DNA of 64,000 bases from an uncultured Collinsella sp. (GTDB lineage: Bacteria; Actinomycetota; Coriobacteriia; Coriobacteriales; Coriobacteriaceae): positions 6,811 to 70,810 of the forward strand of contig CAAFQK010000109.1 in assembly GCA_900765115.1 (NCBI GenBank). Direction: 5' to 3'. The notes under the pieces were generated by a model. That model searched no databases. It worked only from the letters and a program-made list of their open reading frames with translations, and was not told the origin of the DNA. Position 1 is the first letter of the stretch; every line of letters begins with the position of its first letter. This document shows positions 23,968 through 32,986 of this stretch, one piece after another. The translations under genes were made by a program, and so were the position numbers.

Positions 23968-26132
23968 TACGACCCACCGCCCAAGGCACCCGCCAGCGTG
24001 GCGACATCGACGGTAAGTGGGATGGAACCGCCGCCGGGCAGCGGAATCTCCGCAAGCGTGAACACCGTGCCGCTGATGGTGCGCTCGACTTGATATTCCA
24101 GCGCCTCGCAAAGCGCCTTGGGATCGGTCACGCCCAGCGGAATACTTCGTAGCTTGTCCTGCGCATTAGAAAGACCTGTGATGTCAGACCCCGGGCTCTT
24201 GATGACGTTGGCGGTGTCGGTCAACACCGGCTTTCGCAGGCGCAAATCGCACGGTTCCAAGCCCAGCGCCGCCACGGACGCCGAAACGGTATCGCCGAGC
24301 CACGACGCAATGGAGCCCAGCGCGCCACTGTCCCCTCCCAGGCCATCGATCATCTCATCCATAAGCTCGTCGGCCGAGCCCTGGATGTCTCCGTATCCCA
24401 CAAGCAGCCGTCCCCAAACATCCATGACGTCATCGAGTACACCGGCAACGCCACCCGAACGCTCCTCCAGCGTCGAGAAAAACCGCGAGAGAACGTTGTT
24501 CTGCGCCGTCGCCTCATCGGGCGCCAGCACCGCAGCAGAGATCGCGCCGCGATCGCCAAGCCTGACTGTCGTGTTAAACGAAGAGTTGAGCTCATCGGGG
24601 CTCGAGATGGCACCCGAAACCGCAAGGGCGACCACGCCATTGCGGCCGGGCGGGGCGATACGCGGACGCTCGCCCGAAAGCGCTTTAATGGCCTCGTCAA
24701 ACGCATTGCCCGCACGGTCTGCCTCGTCCTCGGTCTGGCGCATGAGCTCGAGCTCTTTGTTGCGGCATTCGACGTATTTCTTCAGGGCGTCTTTGAATCG
24801 ATCAAAGTGGTACTCGAAGCCGTTTTCGATAGAAGTCGAAGGAGCCGCAACGGCGCCGAGCGACGAAACACCAAAATGGCATCTGTTGCATTTGTCCTGC
24901 CCGTCATAAGCAGCGACCGAGGCTAGCCCGCCTGGCGTCCCTTTCTTATAGTTGGGGCAGCTCGTTCCATAATGCAGATACGTTTTGCCATCGTTGGTAC
25001 TAGTTGGCCACGCCGCATCGGTATAGAGTTCCGTCGCTCGCACCTCGTCAGTGTTGCGCGGCAACAACGGAATATAGGAAGTGGTCCGGTCTCCGTCTTC
25101 GGTTATATATGCGCGATTGACCTCTGCGCTCGCATAGGTATAGAACGCCTTGCGCGCCGCCGACTCCGCCTTCGTCTCGACGCTTGAGCCTTGAGGCGCC
25201 TCGTTTGCAAGGCGCAAGCGGTAATAGGCCTTCGCGCGATCGAGCGCCACTTGCGGCTCCCATGTGACGCTCGAGGCATAGTGCGGATTCTCAATATCCG
25301 AAAGCTTCGCCAAACTCCTCGCGCGTTCCCACATGCATGAGCAACTGCCGACCGAAGCCGGATCCGACCCGCCGCAATCCGCAAGCCAGGCGCGCTCTTT
25401 TGCTTTCGCCGTCTCCTCCGAGGCCTTCTGCAGCTCATCTGCTGCGCGTTCCAGATCTTTCGATGTGTCTTTAATGACATCGGTCGAGATCTCGGACCCC
25501 TCGAGCGCAACGAAATCCGACTCGGACGTCTTGGGCACGGCAAGCGCCGTACCGGTATAGGTCGCACCCTCGGTATCCTGCGCCGACACGGCCTGCGTAG
25601 CTCGCGCGGCAACCAGATACGGTAGAGCCGTCTCGATTTTCTGCAGGCCCTTGGAGGCGCTTTTGGCAAACTTATTGCGCGTTTTAATGATCTCGATCCC
25701 CGTGTCGACCATATCGCCCGCGGCAAGCTCGGCACCTGGAATAAGAATGGCGACCAAGCCGGTGCCGATCGTGGCAAACCCCGCCAGGCCCAAACTCAAA
25801 ATGCTCGCATCCACCACCGTCGCAGCCGTATGGTAGGACGACACCACATTGGCGCCTGCCAGCGCGCCGCTATCGGCAGCCGCCTGGGTGTCCCCGGCAC
25901 GCGACATGCTCCATATCGCCGCCGTCGACGAAAACAGCAACGTGAGCACCACCAAGATGACCACCGCAGAGGAGAGCGTGGTATAGGCACCGTCTTCGAT
26001 AAACAGGTCGATCCCGGCTCGACCCATAAAGCCGCCTCGCTTGCAGCGAGCACGCGGTCGGCAACGGCCCGCAAGCCCCCTCGTCACCTTCAACAGGCAG
26101 CGCTTAATCCCATGCAGCAATCCATGAATCAT
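23967..26132 (-). CDS. Large TadG-like protein of the Tad locus
   Basis: 721 residues from ATG 26132 (GGAGGG upstream). A single membrane segment, LSSAVVILVVLTLLFSSTAA (about residues 50-70), is followed by AGDTQAAADSGALAGANVV, a Flp pilus-assembly TadG-type N-terminus. The long outer part has a Cys-containing loop (CGGSDPASVGSCSC) and a CNRCHFG motif that could bind metal or form disulfides. It sits between two TadE-like genes. Its role is probably in anchoring or assembling the pilus outside the membrane; this is by position and architecture, not a close family match. Confidence 0.7.
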   Translation of the reverse strand: MIHGLLHGIKRCLLKVTRGLAGRCRPRARCKRGGFMGRAGIDLFIEDGAYTTLSSAVVILVVLTLLFSSTAAIWSMSRAGDTQAAADSGALAGANVVSSYHTAATVVDASILSLGLAGFATIGTGLVAILIPGAELAAGDMVDTGIEIIKTRNKFAKSASKGLQKIETALPYLVAARATQAVSAQDTEGATYTGTALAVPKTSESDFVALEGSEISTDVIKDTSKDLERAADELQKASEETAKAKERAWLADCGGSDPASVGSCSCMWERARSLAKLSDIENPHYASSVTWEPQVALDRAKAYYRLRLANEAPQGSSVETKAESAARKAFYTYASAEVNRAYITEDGDRTTSYIPLLPRNTDEVRATELYTDAAWPTSTNDGKTYLHYGTSCPNYKKGTPGGLASVAAYDGQDKCNRCHFGVSSLGAVAAPSTSIENGFEYHFDRFKDALKKYVECRNKELELMRQTEDEADRAGNAFDEAIKALSGERPRIAPPGRNGVVALAVSGAISSPDELNSSFNTTVRLGDRGAISAAVLAPDEATAQNNVLSRFFSTLEERSGGVAGVLDDVMDVWGRLLVGYGDIQGSADELMDEMIDGLGGDSGALGSIASWLGDTVSASVAALGLEPCDLRLRKPVLTDTANVIKSPGSDITGLSNAQDKLRSIPLGVTDPKALCEALEYQVERTISGTVFTLAEIPLPGGGSIPLTVDVATLAGALGGGS

Positions 26133-26604
26133 AATCTCCCTCCAGCCACTCGGGACGCGATCGATACGAGACGTCGACCTTAAGCTCGACATAGCCGTTA
26201 TGGCCTGCGCCACCCATAGCCTGCGCAAACGCACCGATCACGGGCAGCGGTTTAACCTCGCCGGTAACGGAAACGGACGAGACGCCGCCCGCATCGGCCC
26301 GACCAAGCTCGATATCCCACGACAGGGGCCCGCCGGCATGGAAAATCGAAACGTCGGGAACCGCGGCAAGACGGCGGCGGGCAAACTCCTTAATATCCTC
26401 GTCATCCCCCACCGTCGTCGTGGTCATGAGCCGCGCGGTCTCGGCGGCGGCAGACTCCATGACCGCGCGTGTATAGAGCAGGCACACCGGCTGCAGCGCC
26501 AACAGGACGAGCGTCAGAAACGTCGGCAGTAGGAATGCCGCCTCGACCGTAGACTGCGCCCGGTCCTCGCGCGTGACATCAATAGAGCACGATGTCCTTA
26601 GCAC
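26104..26604 (-). CDS. TadE-like pseudopilin
   Basis: About 166 residues. REDRAQSTVEAAFLLPTFLT, then LVLLALQPVCLLYTRA, is a TadE class leader with Glu+5 (TVE) and a single transmembrane helix. The downstream domain is soluble. The start is uncertain: GTG 26604 is the nearest start codon ahead of the conserved part and lies inside the previous gene; no strong ribosome site is present. The 3' end overlaps the TadG-like gene by 29 bases. Confidence 0.72.
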   Translation of the reverse strand: MLRTSCSIDVTREDRAQSTVEAAFLLPTFLTLVLLALQPVCLLYTRAVMESAAAETARLMTTTTVGDDEDIKEFARRRLAAVPDVSIFHAGGPLSWDIELGRADAGGVSSVSVTGEVKPLPVIGAFAQAMGGAGHNGYVELKVDVSYRSRPEWLEGDYDSWIAAWD

Positions 26605-26797
26605 CCGCAGCAGCGTCGACAACCGATGTCGAGGTGACGCCGTGAGACGCCGTCCGCTCGACCAGCGCCGCCAAGCGCCCATCGGCACCGGCACGCCAAA
26701 GCCCTGCGATCGCCAGCACGATGGAAAGCAGTGCCACCGTGACGATGGCGTATTCGACCGTTGCCTGGGCAGATTCCTCACGCAGGACGTCATGCAT
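26579..26797 (-). CDS. Small Flp/TadE-like pilin protein
   Basis: 72 residues: MHDVLREESAQATVEYAIVT then VALLSIVLAIAGLW gives a class III-type leader with Glu+5 and a hydrophobic helix, as in Flp and TadE proteins. The tail of about 35 residues is short. It may be a minor pilin. ATG 26797 follows the stop of the hypothetical gene upstream by one base. Similar REESAQ-T-EYAI leaders are shared with the Flp pilin at 27.3-27.6 kb. Confidence 0.75.
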   Translation of the reverse strand: MHDVLREESAQATVEYAIVTVALLSIVLAIAGLWRAGADGRLAALVERTASHGVTSTSVVDAAAGAKDIVLY

Positions 26798-26798
26798 T

Positions 26799-27362
26799 TC
26801 ACGACCCCTCCTTTGAGTTCATTGTCTGCGGGGTCAGGCGGACCACGCGCAGACGACACGAAGTATCACCAGCATCCGCGGCAACCGTCACCATATCGAC
26901 CCAGCCGCGTCCGTCACGCACGATGGCGCCCCACACGTTGCCCTTGATGTCAAGATAGCCGCTCAGAGCAAGTTGTGCCGTGGGCACCTCGCGATAGGCA
27001 CGCAGCATATCCGCCGCCGCTTCGGTCATCGGTCGGCACTCGGACCATGCGAGACGAACAGCGACGGCATTGTTTGCAGATGAACCCGTTGCAGCGTCCG
27101 CTCGCTCGTCGAGTGCTTGCAAGAACGTTTGCGCCGTGACGGCGGCATTCGCATCGGCCGCGTCTCGCGCATCGTCTATTTGAGACGCCGCAGCCGAACC
27201 CGATCCCGCATCCGCGGCAGCCCCTAAACGTTGTTGCCGTGCTGCGTTAAGCCCCCAAACCGCCACTGCCACCGCCACGACCGCACAGGCGAGCACCAGC
27301 AACGCGCCGACGGGACGGGCGCCCTCTACAGGCTGTTGATGCCCTCGCTGATAGCGCTCCAT
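26799..27362 (-). CDS. Membrane-anchored hypothetical protein of the Tad operon
   Basis: 187 residues. One N-terminal membrane segment (ALLVLACAVVAVAVAVWGL, about 19-37) is followed by an Ala-rich, likely helical region and a small soluble C-terminal domain (YLDIKGNVWGAIVRDGRGW). I do not recognise a family. Its ATG overlaps the flp gene, so it is part of the operon; a pilus-assembly role is inferred from position. Confidence 0.65.
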   Translation of the reverse strand: MERYQRGHQQPVEGARPVGALLVLACAVVAVAVAVWGLNAARQQRLGAAADAGSGSAAASQIDDARDAADANAAVTAQTFLQALDERADAATGSSANNAVAVRLAWSECRPMTEAAADMLRAYREVPTAQLALSGYLDIKGNVWGAIVRDGRGWVDMVTVAADAGDTSCRLRVVRLTPQTMNSKEGS

Positions 27363-27559
27363 AGATCTTGGACCTTGCCCTTAAATGCGACGATGGCAAT
27401 GATGGCGATCACCACGAGCACACCGACCAGGATGGCGTACTCGGTGGTGCCCTGCGCGCTCTCCTCCCGCAGCAGTTCCTCGGCACGCTGGCGAGCGTGA
27501 ATTGACTGGCAAAACGCCCAGCTCCAGACCTTGCCAGCAACGTCAGTCATCGTATTCAT
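27326..27559 (-). CDS. flp: Flp-type major pilin
   Basis: 77 residues. The C-terminal half REESAQGTTEYAILVGVLVV plus IAIIAIVAFKGKVQDLW and a short tail is the classic Flp prepilin: a leader ending in Gly, Glu+5 in TTEYA, and one hydrophobic helix. Prepilin cleavage would fall at QG/TTEYA. ATG 27559 has AGGAGG upstream. Flp subunits polymerise into the Tad pilus. It is the best candidate for the major subunit among the three small pilin-like genes. Confidence 0.88.
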   Translation of the reverse strand: MNTMTDVAGKVWSWAFCQSIHARQRAEELLREESAQGTTEYAILVGVLVVIAIIAIVAFKGKVQDLWSAISEGINSL

Positions 27560-27569
27560 GTATTCCTCC

Positions 27570-28211
27570 CTACATCATCCCGCCTGCTCCCAGCAGCGGG
27601 CCCAATATGGACAGAAGCAACGCCGGCAAGATGAGCGTGCCGGTGGGAATCAGCAGCTTGACCGGCGCGCGCTCAATCTCGCGCTCGACTGCAGCGCGAT
27701 GGGCCGCGCGAATCTCGCGACTTTGAGCCGCCAGCGTCTCGGCAAGCGGGGCACCGAGGGCAAGCGCCTGCCCCGCTGTGATGGCAAAGGTCTCGAGCGC
27801 CCGCACATCCAGGTCGCGCGCGGCCGCCAGAAGCTCGTCCTCGCGCGTCCCCACGCCCACCTGCCACGCCATGCAGGCTCGCTCAAGGCGGATCGCCAAC
27901 GTCGATCGGCGATTGGCGCAAAAAACCTCAAGCGCCGCATCGAACGAAAGGCCGGCCGAAAGCCCCAGACGCACCACGTCGATCATCTCGGACACCTCGC
28001 CAAGCGACACCTGCGCCGTACCACCCGTGCCGAGCATGCCCTTCAACCGTGTTACCAGGACATCGGTCACCGAGCGGGCAGCCGCGACAACCAGCAGCGC
28101 CTCGCATTTGCAGACCTGGGCGATCTTGCATGCGTCCGCACGATTGAGCCCCGTCGCGACAAACACGCTGAGCGCGCACAGGCATGCCGCGACCCCGACC
28201 AGGGCGCTCAT
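27570..28211 (-). CDS. tadC: Tad platform protein TadC (type II secretion F domain)
   Basis: 213 residues from ATG 28211, which overlaps the tadB stop. LGEVSEMIDVVRLGLSAGLS and LGAPLAETLAAQSREIRAAH are the T2SSF helices, and the C-terminus has a strong membrane helix (LLIPTGTLILPALLLSILGP). TadC pairs with TadB as the inner-membrane platform of the Tad machine. Shorter than typical TadC (about 300), as it lacks an N-terminal extension. Confidence 0.85.
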   Translation of the reverse strand: MSALVGVAACLCALSVFVATGLNRADACKIAQVCKCEALLVVAAARSVTDVLVTRLKGMLGTGGTAQVSLGEVSEMIDVVRLGLSAGLSFDAALEVFCANRRSTLAIRLERACMAWQVGVGTREDELLAAARDLDVRALETFAITAGQALALGAPLAETLAAQSREIRAAHRAAVEREIERAPVKLLIPTGTLILPALLLSILGPLLGAGGMM

Positions 28212-29134
28212 AGCTCCACCCGCATAATGCGCCGGATAACCACCAGCGCGACGGCGTTGAGGGCAAGTCCCAGTACCACGGCACCGGCACCCGCCGGCGT
28301 TGCAAGGCCGCGGCGAAAGTCGGCCGAAAGCAGCGCCAGCACCGCGCACATACCCGCCGGCATCGCCGAGACCATGTGTGCCGACATACGAGCCTGCGAT
28401 GTCTTGACGTCCAAGCGGCGCTTGAGCTCAATGCGCTCCCCCACCATGCTCGACGCCTCGGACAACAGGTCGGCAAGCGGGGCACCGGTTCGCTGCGACA
28501 CCTTAAGCGCCAAGGTGACAAGCGAAAGGCCGGGGGCATCGATACGGTCGAGTAGGTCATCCAACGCATCAGTCGCCGAGACGCCGCAGTCGATCGCCGC
28601 CGCCACGCGCAAAAACTCGGTATGCACCGGCTCTTGCGCGTGAGTTCCCACAAACCTCATGCCCTGGGCCAGCGAATGACCCGAGGCGAGCGACATAGAG
28701 AGCGCCGTAAAGGCCTCGGGCATGGCTTCTTCCACATCGTGTTGCTCGCGGCGACGGTCGAAGGTGTCGCGAGCGGCGCCTACGCCAAACGGTGCGAGCA
28801 GCCCCAGGACAAAGCCGATGGGCGACAGCGATACGACAGTCAGGACAATGCCGCAGACACCACTCGATAGCAGCAAGCATGCCAGGCGCGCCTCGTCATC
28901 CTCGATAACAAGGCCAAGGCGATGTGCTGGAACCAGCGCCGCCCAGGAGCGGGCAATCTTTTTTAGCAGGTCGTTTTCTACCAACTCGCGCGGCAGCTTC
29001 TCGACCACCGACTCAAGCGCATGACTGACCAGTTCCGCCGGCGGCACGCGCGACACACGAGGCTCCGCCCCGCACGCCACCGCGGCAGAAAGCCCTGTCA
29101 AGCCCCCTACGACGAGGGGCACAACGATCTCCAT
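28208..29134 (-). CDS. tadB: Tad platform protein TadB (type II secretion F domain)
   Basis: 308 residues with an N-terminal membrane segment, central membrane helices (VCGIVLTVVSLSPIGFVLGL) and the T2SSF domain (EEAMPEAFTALSMSLASGHS, GDLLDRI-like helix). C-terminal helices ending in VVIRRIMR complete the family layout. It forms the membrane platform driven by TadA. The ATG at 29134 overlaps the tadA 3' end by 28 bases. Confidence 0.87.
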   Translation of the reverse strand: MEIVVPLVVGGLTGLSAAVACGAEPRVSRVPPAELVSHALESVVEKLPRELVENDLLKKIARSWAALVPAHRLGLVIEDDEARLACLLLSSGVCGIVLTVVSLSPIGFVLGLLAPFGVGAARDTFDRRREQHDVEEAMPEAFTALSMSLASGHSLAQGMRFVGTHAQEPVHTEFLRVAAAIDCGVSATDALDDLLDRIDAPGLSLVTLALKVSQRTGAPLADLLSEASSMVGERIELKRRLDVKTSQARMSAHMVSAMPAGMCAVLALLSADFRRGLATPAGAGAVVLGLALNAVALVVIRRIMRVEL

Positions 29135-30435
29135 TCGTCCACCTCCTCTTGCGTGAGCGTTCCCGAGCGCAGGCCCTCCGCGATAAACGGAGGCTCGCGA
29201 TCGAGCGTCCAGGTGCGCGCGGCGGCATCGAACGTCACGTAGCGCTCAAGCTCCACGCCGCCTGACGTGCCGCGTCGCACCCCCGAATAGGAGGACACGA
29301 AACGCCTGCCGTCCGCATGACGCTCGGACATCACGATGCCGTCGAGCGCCATGGCAATCTGCTCCTCGATAAGCTCGCTCGGCAGATCGATGCCATAGCG
29401 CGCAAGCAGCGTCAAACGCACCACGGTCTCCTGCTCGGTGCCCGCATGAAGCGTGGTGAGCGATCCGTCGTGCCCGGTGTTCATGGCCTGCAGCATGTCG
29501 CAACATTCCGCACCGCGCACCTCACCCACCACAATACGGTCGGGACGCATGCGCAGGGCGTTGGTCACCAGATCGCGGATTGTCACCGCGCCCTCGCCCT
29601 CAATTGAAGCCTCGCGCGCCTCCAGGCGAACCACATGCGGGTGATGCGCAAACTTGAGCTCGGCGGAGTCCTCGATCGTCACGATGCGCTCGCCGGTGGA
29701 TATCTCGCACGACAGCGCGTTGAGCAGCGTGGTCTTGCCCGATCCCGTGCCACCCGCAACCGCCAGATCTTGACGCAGCGACACCGCACACGACAGCAGT
29801 TGCGCATACCAAAGCGGCAGCGACCCCAGGCCCACAAGCTCGTCCAACGAACAGATGCGATCTGAGAACTTGCGAATGGTGAGGATTGGTCCATCAATCG
29901 CCACGGGCGGGATCACCGCGTTGACGCGATAGCCCGTCTTGAGGCGGGCGTTGACAATGGGGCTGCGCTCGTCGATGCGCCTGCCCAGCGGCGAGATGAT
30001 GCGGTCGATGAGCACGCGGATCTGCTCGTCATCCTCAAATGCATGCTCGATGGGATATAAGACGCCGCCGCGTTCAAAGAAAGCCGAGCGGCAACCGTTG
30101 ACCATGATCTCGGTGACGGTGTCGTCCTCGATGAGCGGCTGCAGCGGGCCCAGGCCCACCACGTCGTCCAAGATCTCGTCGATGATGGTCTCGCGCTCGG
30201 GCGTCGCCAGGTCGCCCGGCTCCTCCACGTTGAGCGCCGCCTCCACCGCAGGACGCAATTCCGAGCGGGCGCGCGCCGGATCGATGTATGCGCTGATACG
30301 CGCCACCTCGTCATAGCCCATGCGGTCCATCACGGCGCGCTTGGTGCGGCGCTTGACGGCACGGTGGCGCCCCGCATCAACAGGCGCCGCCGCCGCGGCC
30401 GCACCGGCTTCCTTAATCCTTGTTTGCAAGCTCAT
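29107..30435 (-). CDS. tadA: Tad secretion ATPase TadA/CpaF
   Basis: 442 residues. Walker [10 protein letters not shown] at 228-236, an Asp box [14 protein letters not shown] near 249-262, and the Walker B/His-box region [20 protein letters not shown] followed by [12 protein letters not shown] identify a type II/IV secretion ATPase of the CpaF class. It powers pilus extension. N-terminal Ala-rich basic segment precedes the conserved domain. Start ATG 30435 overlaps the tadZ stop (ATGA). Confidence 0.93.
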   Translation of the reverse strand: MSLQTRIKEAGAAAAAAPVDAGRHRAVKRRTKRAVMDRMGYDEVARISAYIDPARARSELRPAVEAALNVEEPGDLATPERETIIDEILDDVVGLGPLQPLIEDDTVTEIMVNGCRSAFFERGGVLYPIEHAFEDDEQIRVLIDRIISPLGRRIDERSPIVNARLKTGYRVNAVIPPVAIDGPILTIRKFSDRICSLDELVGLGSLPLWYAQLLSCAVSLRQDLAVAGGTGSGKTTLLNALSCEISTGERIVTIEDSAELKFAHHPHVVRLEAREASIEGEGAVTIRDLVTNALRMRPDRIVVGEVRGAECCDMLQAMNTGHDGSLTTLHAGTEQETVVRLTLLARYGIDLPSELIEEQIAMALDGIVMSERHADGRRFVSSYSGVRRGTSGGVELERYVTFDAAARTWTLDREPPFIAEGLRSGTLTQEEVDEWRSLCPSS

Positions 30436-32078
30436 CGCGAATCACCCTCGCGCGACCAGGGAAGACGGATACGTGGGCGCTCGGTGCGCGTCGCGCGGTC
30501 GGTGACCATGTCACTCCAGGGACCGACGGCGCAGCCCAGCTCCACGAGCATCTCGCGCGTGGCTTCGCGCACGCTGGTGGCAAAAGCGCTGGTCTGGCCC
30601 ACCGCCTCGTCAGCACGGCCGAATGCCATGAGCGCCGTCAAGTCCTGCCCGCCGTCGGCGATGCGAATCTTGGAGCTCAACGCGCAGGCAATCTCAAAGC
30701 GCATGGCGACATCCTCGTCGGCGCCGCGCGCGCCAAACCGGTTGAATACGGCGCTCATGCGCGTACGCGGCACGCCCACACGGCTCGCCAGCTCGATGAC
30801 GCGCGCCGCGGACGTCGCAGACGACACCGATGGATCGCCCACGACCAGGCAGCGGTCGCTTGCCGCCACTGCGGCCGCCACGGCGTCGCCCCAAAAGACC
30901 GAGGTGTCGACAAGCACCACGTCGGATTCACGGCGCAAGACGTCGAGCAGCAGCTCCACCGGGCGCGCCATGAGCTCGGCCTGTTCGGGCGCGGCGACCG
31001 GGCCCCAAAGCGTGACGCCCGGGGCCACGCGCATCGAGGCGGCCACGATGTCCGATTCGGCGAGTGCGCCCGCAGCCGATGGCTCGATAAGCGTCGCCAT
31101 GTCATGCGGGGCATCGGCACCCAGCAGGTCGTAGAGGTTTCCAAACATCAGGTCCAAGTCGAGCACGGCAGCACGCAGGCCCAGCAGCGACGCCGCGTGC
31201 GCCATGGCGGCGACGATCGTCGACTTGCCGCAACCGCCCGAACCCGAGACGGCGCAGACAACCGGGGCTCGATGCGACGAAGCGGCGGCATCCGCCGACG
31301 GCGTGGGGGCAGGCGGCGCCGGCACGGGCGGCAACGTCCCCGTCTCCCCGGAAGCGCTCATATGCTGCGCCCAAGCCGGCATGGCAGGCTGCTCGGTCCG
31401 CGGGGCCGAATCTGGGAACTTCACGGTCGCATCGACACGAACATTGTCGTTCCCGGCAAGTCCCTCAACCTCGTCGAGCTCATCGACCAGGCTCACGCCA
31501 TGCACGTATCCCATATCTACAGCCAAAAGATCCTCGCCATACGGCACCGGCTCTCCGACTTCATCGTATGCAAGGGGGTCCCGGGGACACCGACCATGCT
31601 CGGCTTCCGCTTTTCCACAATCATCAACACGCGGGCCTCTTGTAGCGCGAGGCGCCCCGGGTTCCCTATCAACAAAAGCATCGGGCTCAATCGTCAGACA
31701 CCGGTCGCAATCAACCGTTCCCTCGCCCGCGCGCCCGTTGCCGCATATGCTGCGCGCAGCGATAACCTCGGTCGCCCCTGCGCGAAACAGCCTCTCGATA
31801 TCCGAAGGATCGAGCGTCTCTATCAGTACGACCACGCGGCTCACGCGGCCCTCGGCCGTCAGGCGCGCAACGGTCTTTCGCACGTCTTCGGCATCGAACA
31901 GGGCTGCCGCGATAATCGCCGCCCCGCGACGCGACGGAAACGCCCGAGCCATGGAAATCAGCCCGTCCAGGTCACCCACGCGAAGCACCTGTGCACCTGC
32001 ATCACGGCCCTCGACTTCCCGCTGCAACAGCCCGTAATCGCCGCACGCGCAGCACGCAAGCCAGATCGCCTTCATCAC
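30432..32078 (-). CDS. CpaE/TadZ-like pilus localisation ATPase
   Basis: 548 residues. The N-terminal half has a receiver-like layout (VVLIETLDPSDIERLFRAGA) followed by a Pro/Ala-rich linker near 240-275. The C-terminal half is a MinD/ParA-type ATPase: AVSGSGGCGKSTIVAAMAHA (deviant Walker A), then VLDLDLMFGNLYDLLGADAP. CpaE/TadZ proteins place the pilus machine in the cell. About 150 residues longer than usual because of the linker. The start ATG overlaps the cpaB stop. Confidence 0.85.
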   Translation of the reverse strand: MMKAIWLACCACGDYGLLQREVEGRDAGAQVLRVGDLDGLISMARAFPSRRGAAIIAAALFDAEDVRKTVARLTAEGRVSRVVVLIETLDPSDIERLFRAGATEVIAARSICGNGRAGEGTVDCDRCLTIEPDAFVDREPGAPRATRGPRVDDCGKAEAEHGRCPRDPLAYDEVGEPVPYGEDLLAVDMGYVHGVSLVDELDEVEGLAGNDNVRVDATVKFPDSAPRTEQPAMPAWAQHMSASGETGTLPPVPAPPAPTPSADAAASSHRAPVVCAVSGSGGCGKSTIVAAMAHAASLLGLRAAVLDLDLMFGNLYDLLGADAPHDMATLIEPSAAGALAESDIVAASMRVAPGVTLWGPVAAPEQAELMARPVELLLDVLRRESDVVLVDTSVFWGDAVAAAVAASDRCLVVGDPSVSSATSAARVIELASRVGVPRTRMSAVFNRFGARGADEDVAMRFEIACALSSKIRIADGGQDLTALMAFGRADEAVGQTSAFATSVREATREMLVELGCAVGPWSDMVTDRATRTERPRIRLPWSREGDSR

Positions 32079-32734
32079 TCGTCGCCTCCGCTCTTTTTGC
32101 CGCGCGCCGTGGCGGGAATCGTCAAGCTGACCGTTCCCTTGCCCGAGGCTCCCAGCAGTTCCTTGACGTCTTCGGGGTCAGCCGCCAGCGTCACCCATTC
32201 GATCTTGCCCTCGCGCGTGGCACCGGAATCCTCACTGGTATCGATTACGTACGCGCCGCACAGCCGATCGGTTACGCCGTCTTTTTGCACATACACATCC
32301 ACGTAGCTGCCCACGCCCGTGGCGCCGCCGACCGAGTGCTCGGCATCGACCGCCACCGAAACGGCGACCTTGCCCTTAGGCACCTCGAGCTTGTGGCTCT
32401 CGGCCTTGGTGTAGACATTGCAGATCACGGCGTTTTTGGGAATACGCGAAGTCGTCACGTCGCCGCGCACCTGGCGCAGCTCGGTCACCGCGTCACGCGG
32501 CAGCAGACTTGTCAGCCATTCCTGGGTTATGACATTGGTCTCATCGAGGGTCTCGCCCACATCGATATCGCGCGCCGCGACGCATACCTCGACGCGATCG
32601 CCACCGTACTTGGCCAAGGTCTCAGCCTGGACCTGTTCGGCTTGCGAGCGGATCGACGAGCCGTAAACCATGCAGAGCAGAGCAGCGAGCACGCCCGCGA
32701 CCAGACTGATGGCGATGCGCTTGCTCTTGTTCAC
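32075..32734 (-). CDS. cpaB: CpaB/RcpC-like pilus assembly protein (SAF domain)
   Basis: 219 residues starting at GTG 32734 with GAGAGGAG upstream. A single N-terminal membrane anchor (IAISLVAGVLAALLCMVYG) is followed by a SAF-like domain (VCVAARDIDVGETLDETNVI, then PKNAVICNVYT). CpaB proteins occur at the head of Tad loci, where in Gram-negatives they contact the secretin; no secretin exists here, as expected for a Gram-positive. It is the first gene of the pilus operon. Confidence 0.85.
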   Translation of the reverse strand: MNKSKRIAISLVAGVLAALLCMVYGSSIRSQAEQVQAETLAKYGGDRVEVCVAARDIDVGETLDETNVITQEWLTSLLPRDAVTELRQVRGDVTTSRIPKNAVICNVYTKAESHKLEVPKGKVAVSVAVDAEHSVGGATGVGSYVDVYVQKDGVTDRLCGAYVIDTSEDSGATREGKIEWVTLAADPEDVKELLGASGKGTVSLTIPATARGKKSGGDE

Positions 32735-32844
32735 GGCCGCTCCTCTCATGGCAGTGCCGGGCGAATGCCCGTACCACCATTGTCTGGGCGGTCAGAGTGC
32801 AAAGCGGCGCAATCGCGATCTTGGTTTTCGATGTCAAACCAATC

Positions 32845-32896
32845 GCTGACCAGAAGCTGACCAGCCCGTCAAGCTCGTGGCAAGGTTTTGGTCAGC
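32845..32896 (-). promoter_or_regulatory. Repeated GCTGACCAG sites ahead of the Tad operon
   Basis: Two direct copies of GCTGACCAG at 32845-32853 and 32856-32864 lie exactly 11 bases apart, one helical turn. An inverted copy, TGGTCAGC, stands at 32889-32896. They fall 110-160 bases upstream of cpaB, so a regulator-binding region is plausible. Confidence 0.45.
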
Positions 32897-32934
32897 ACGT
32901 CAGCAAACTGCATGTTTCGAGGCTTTTCCGCAGC

Positions 32935-32968
32935 AAAAAAGCCGTCTCCCGAACAGTTGGGAGACGGC
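32935..32968 (-). terminator. Rho-independent terminator of rsgA
   Basis: GCCGTCTCCC (32941-32950) and GGGAGACGGC (32959-32968) form a perfect 10-bp stem; the minus strand continues with TTTTTT. It lies directly after the rsgA stop. Confidence 0.88.
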
Positions 32969-32986
32969 TGTCATAGAAAAAATCAA

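Noticed and set aside
32815..32850. TTGACA box upstream of cpaB as a promoter
   Set aside because: No acceptable -10 lies 16-18 bases downstream.
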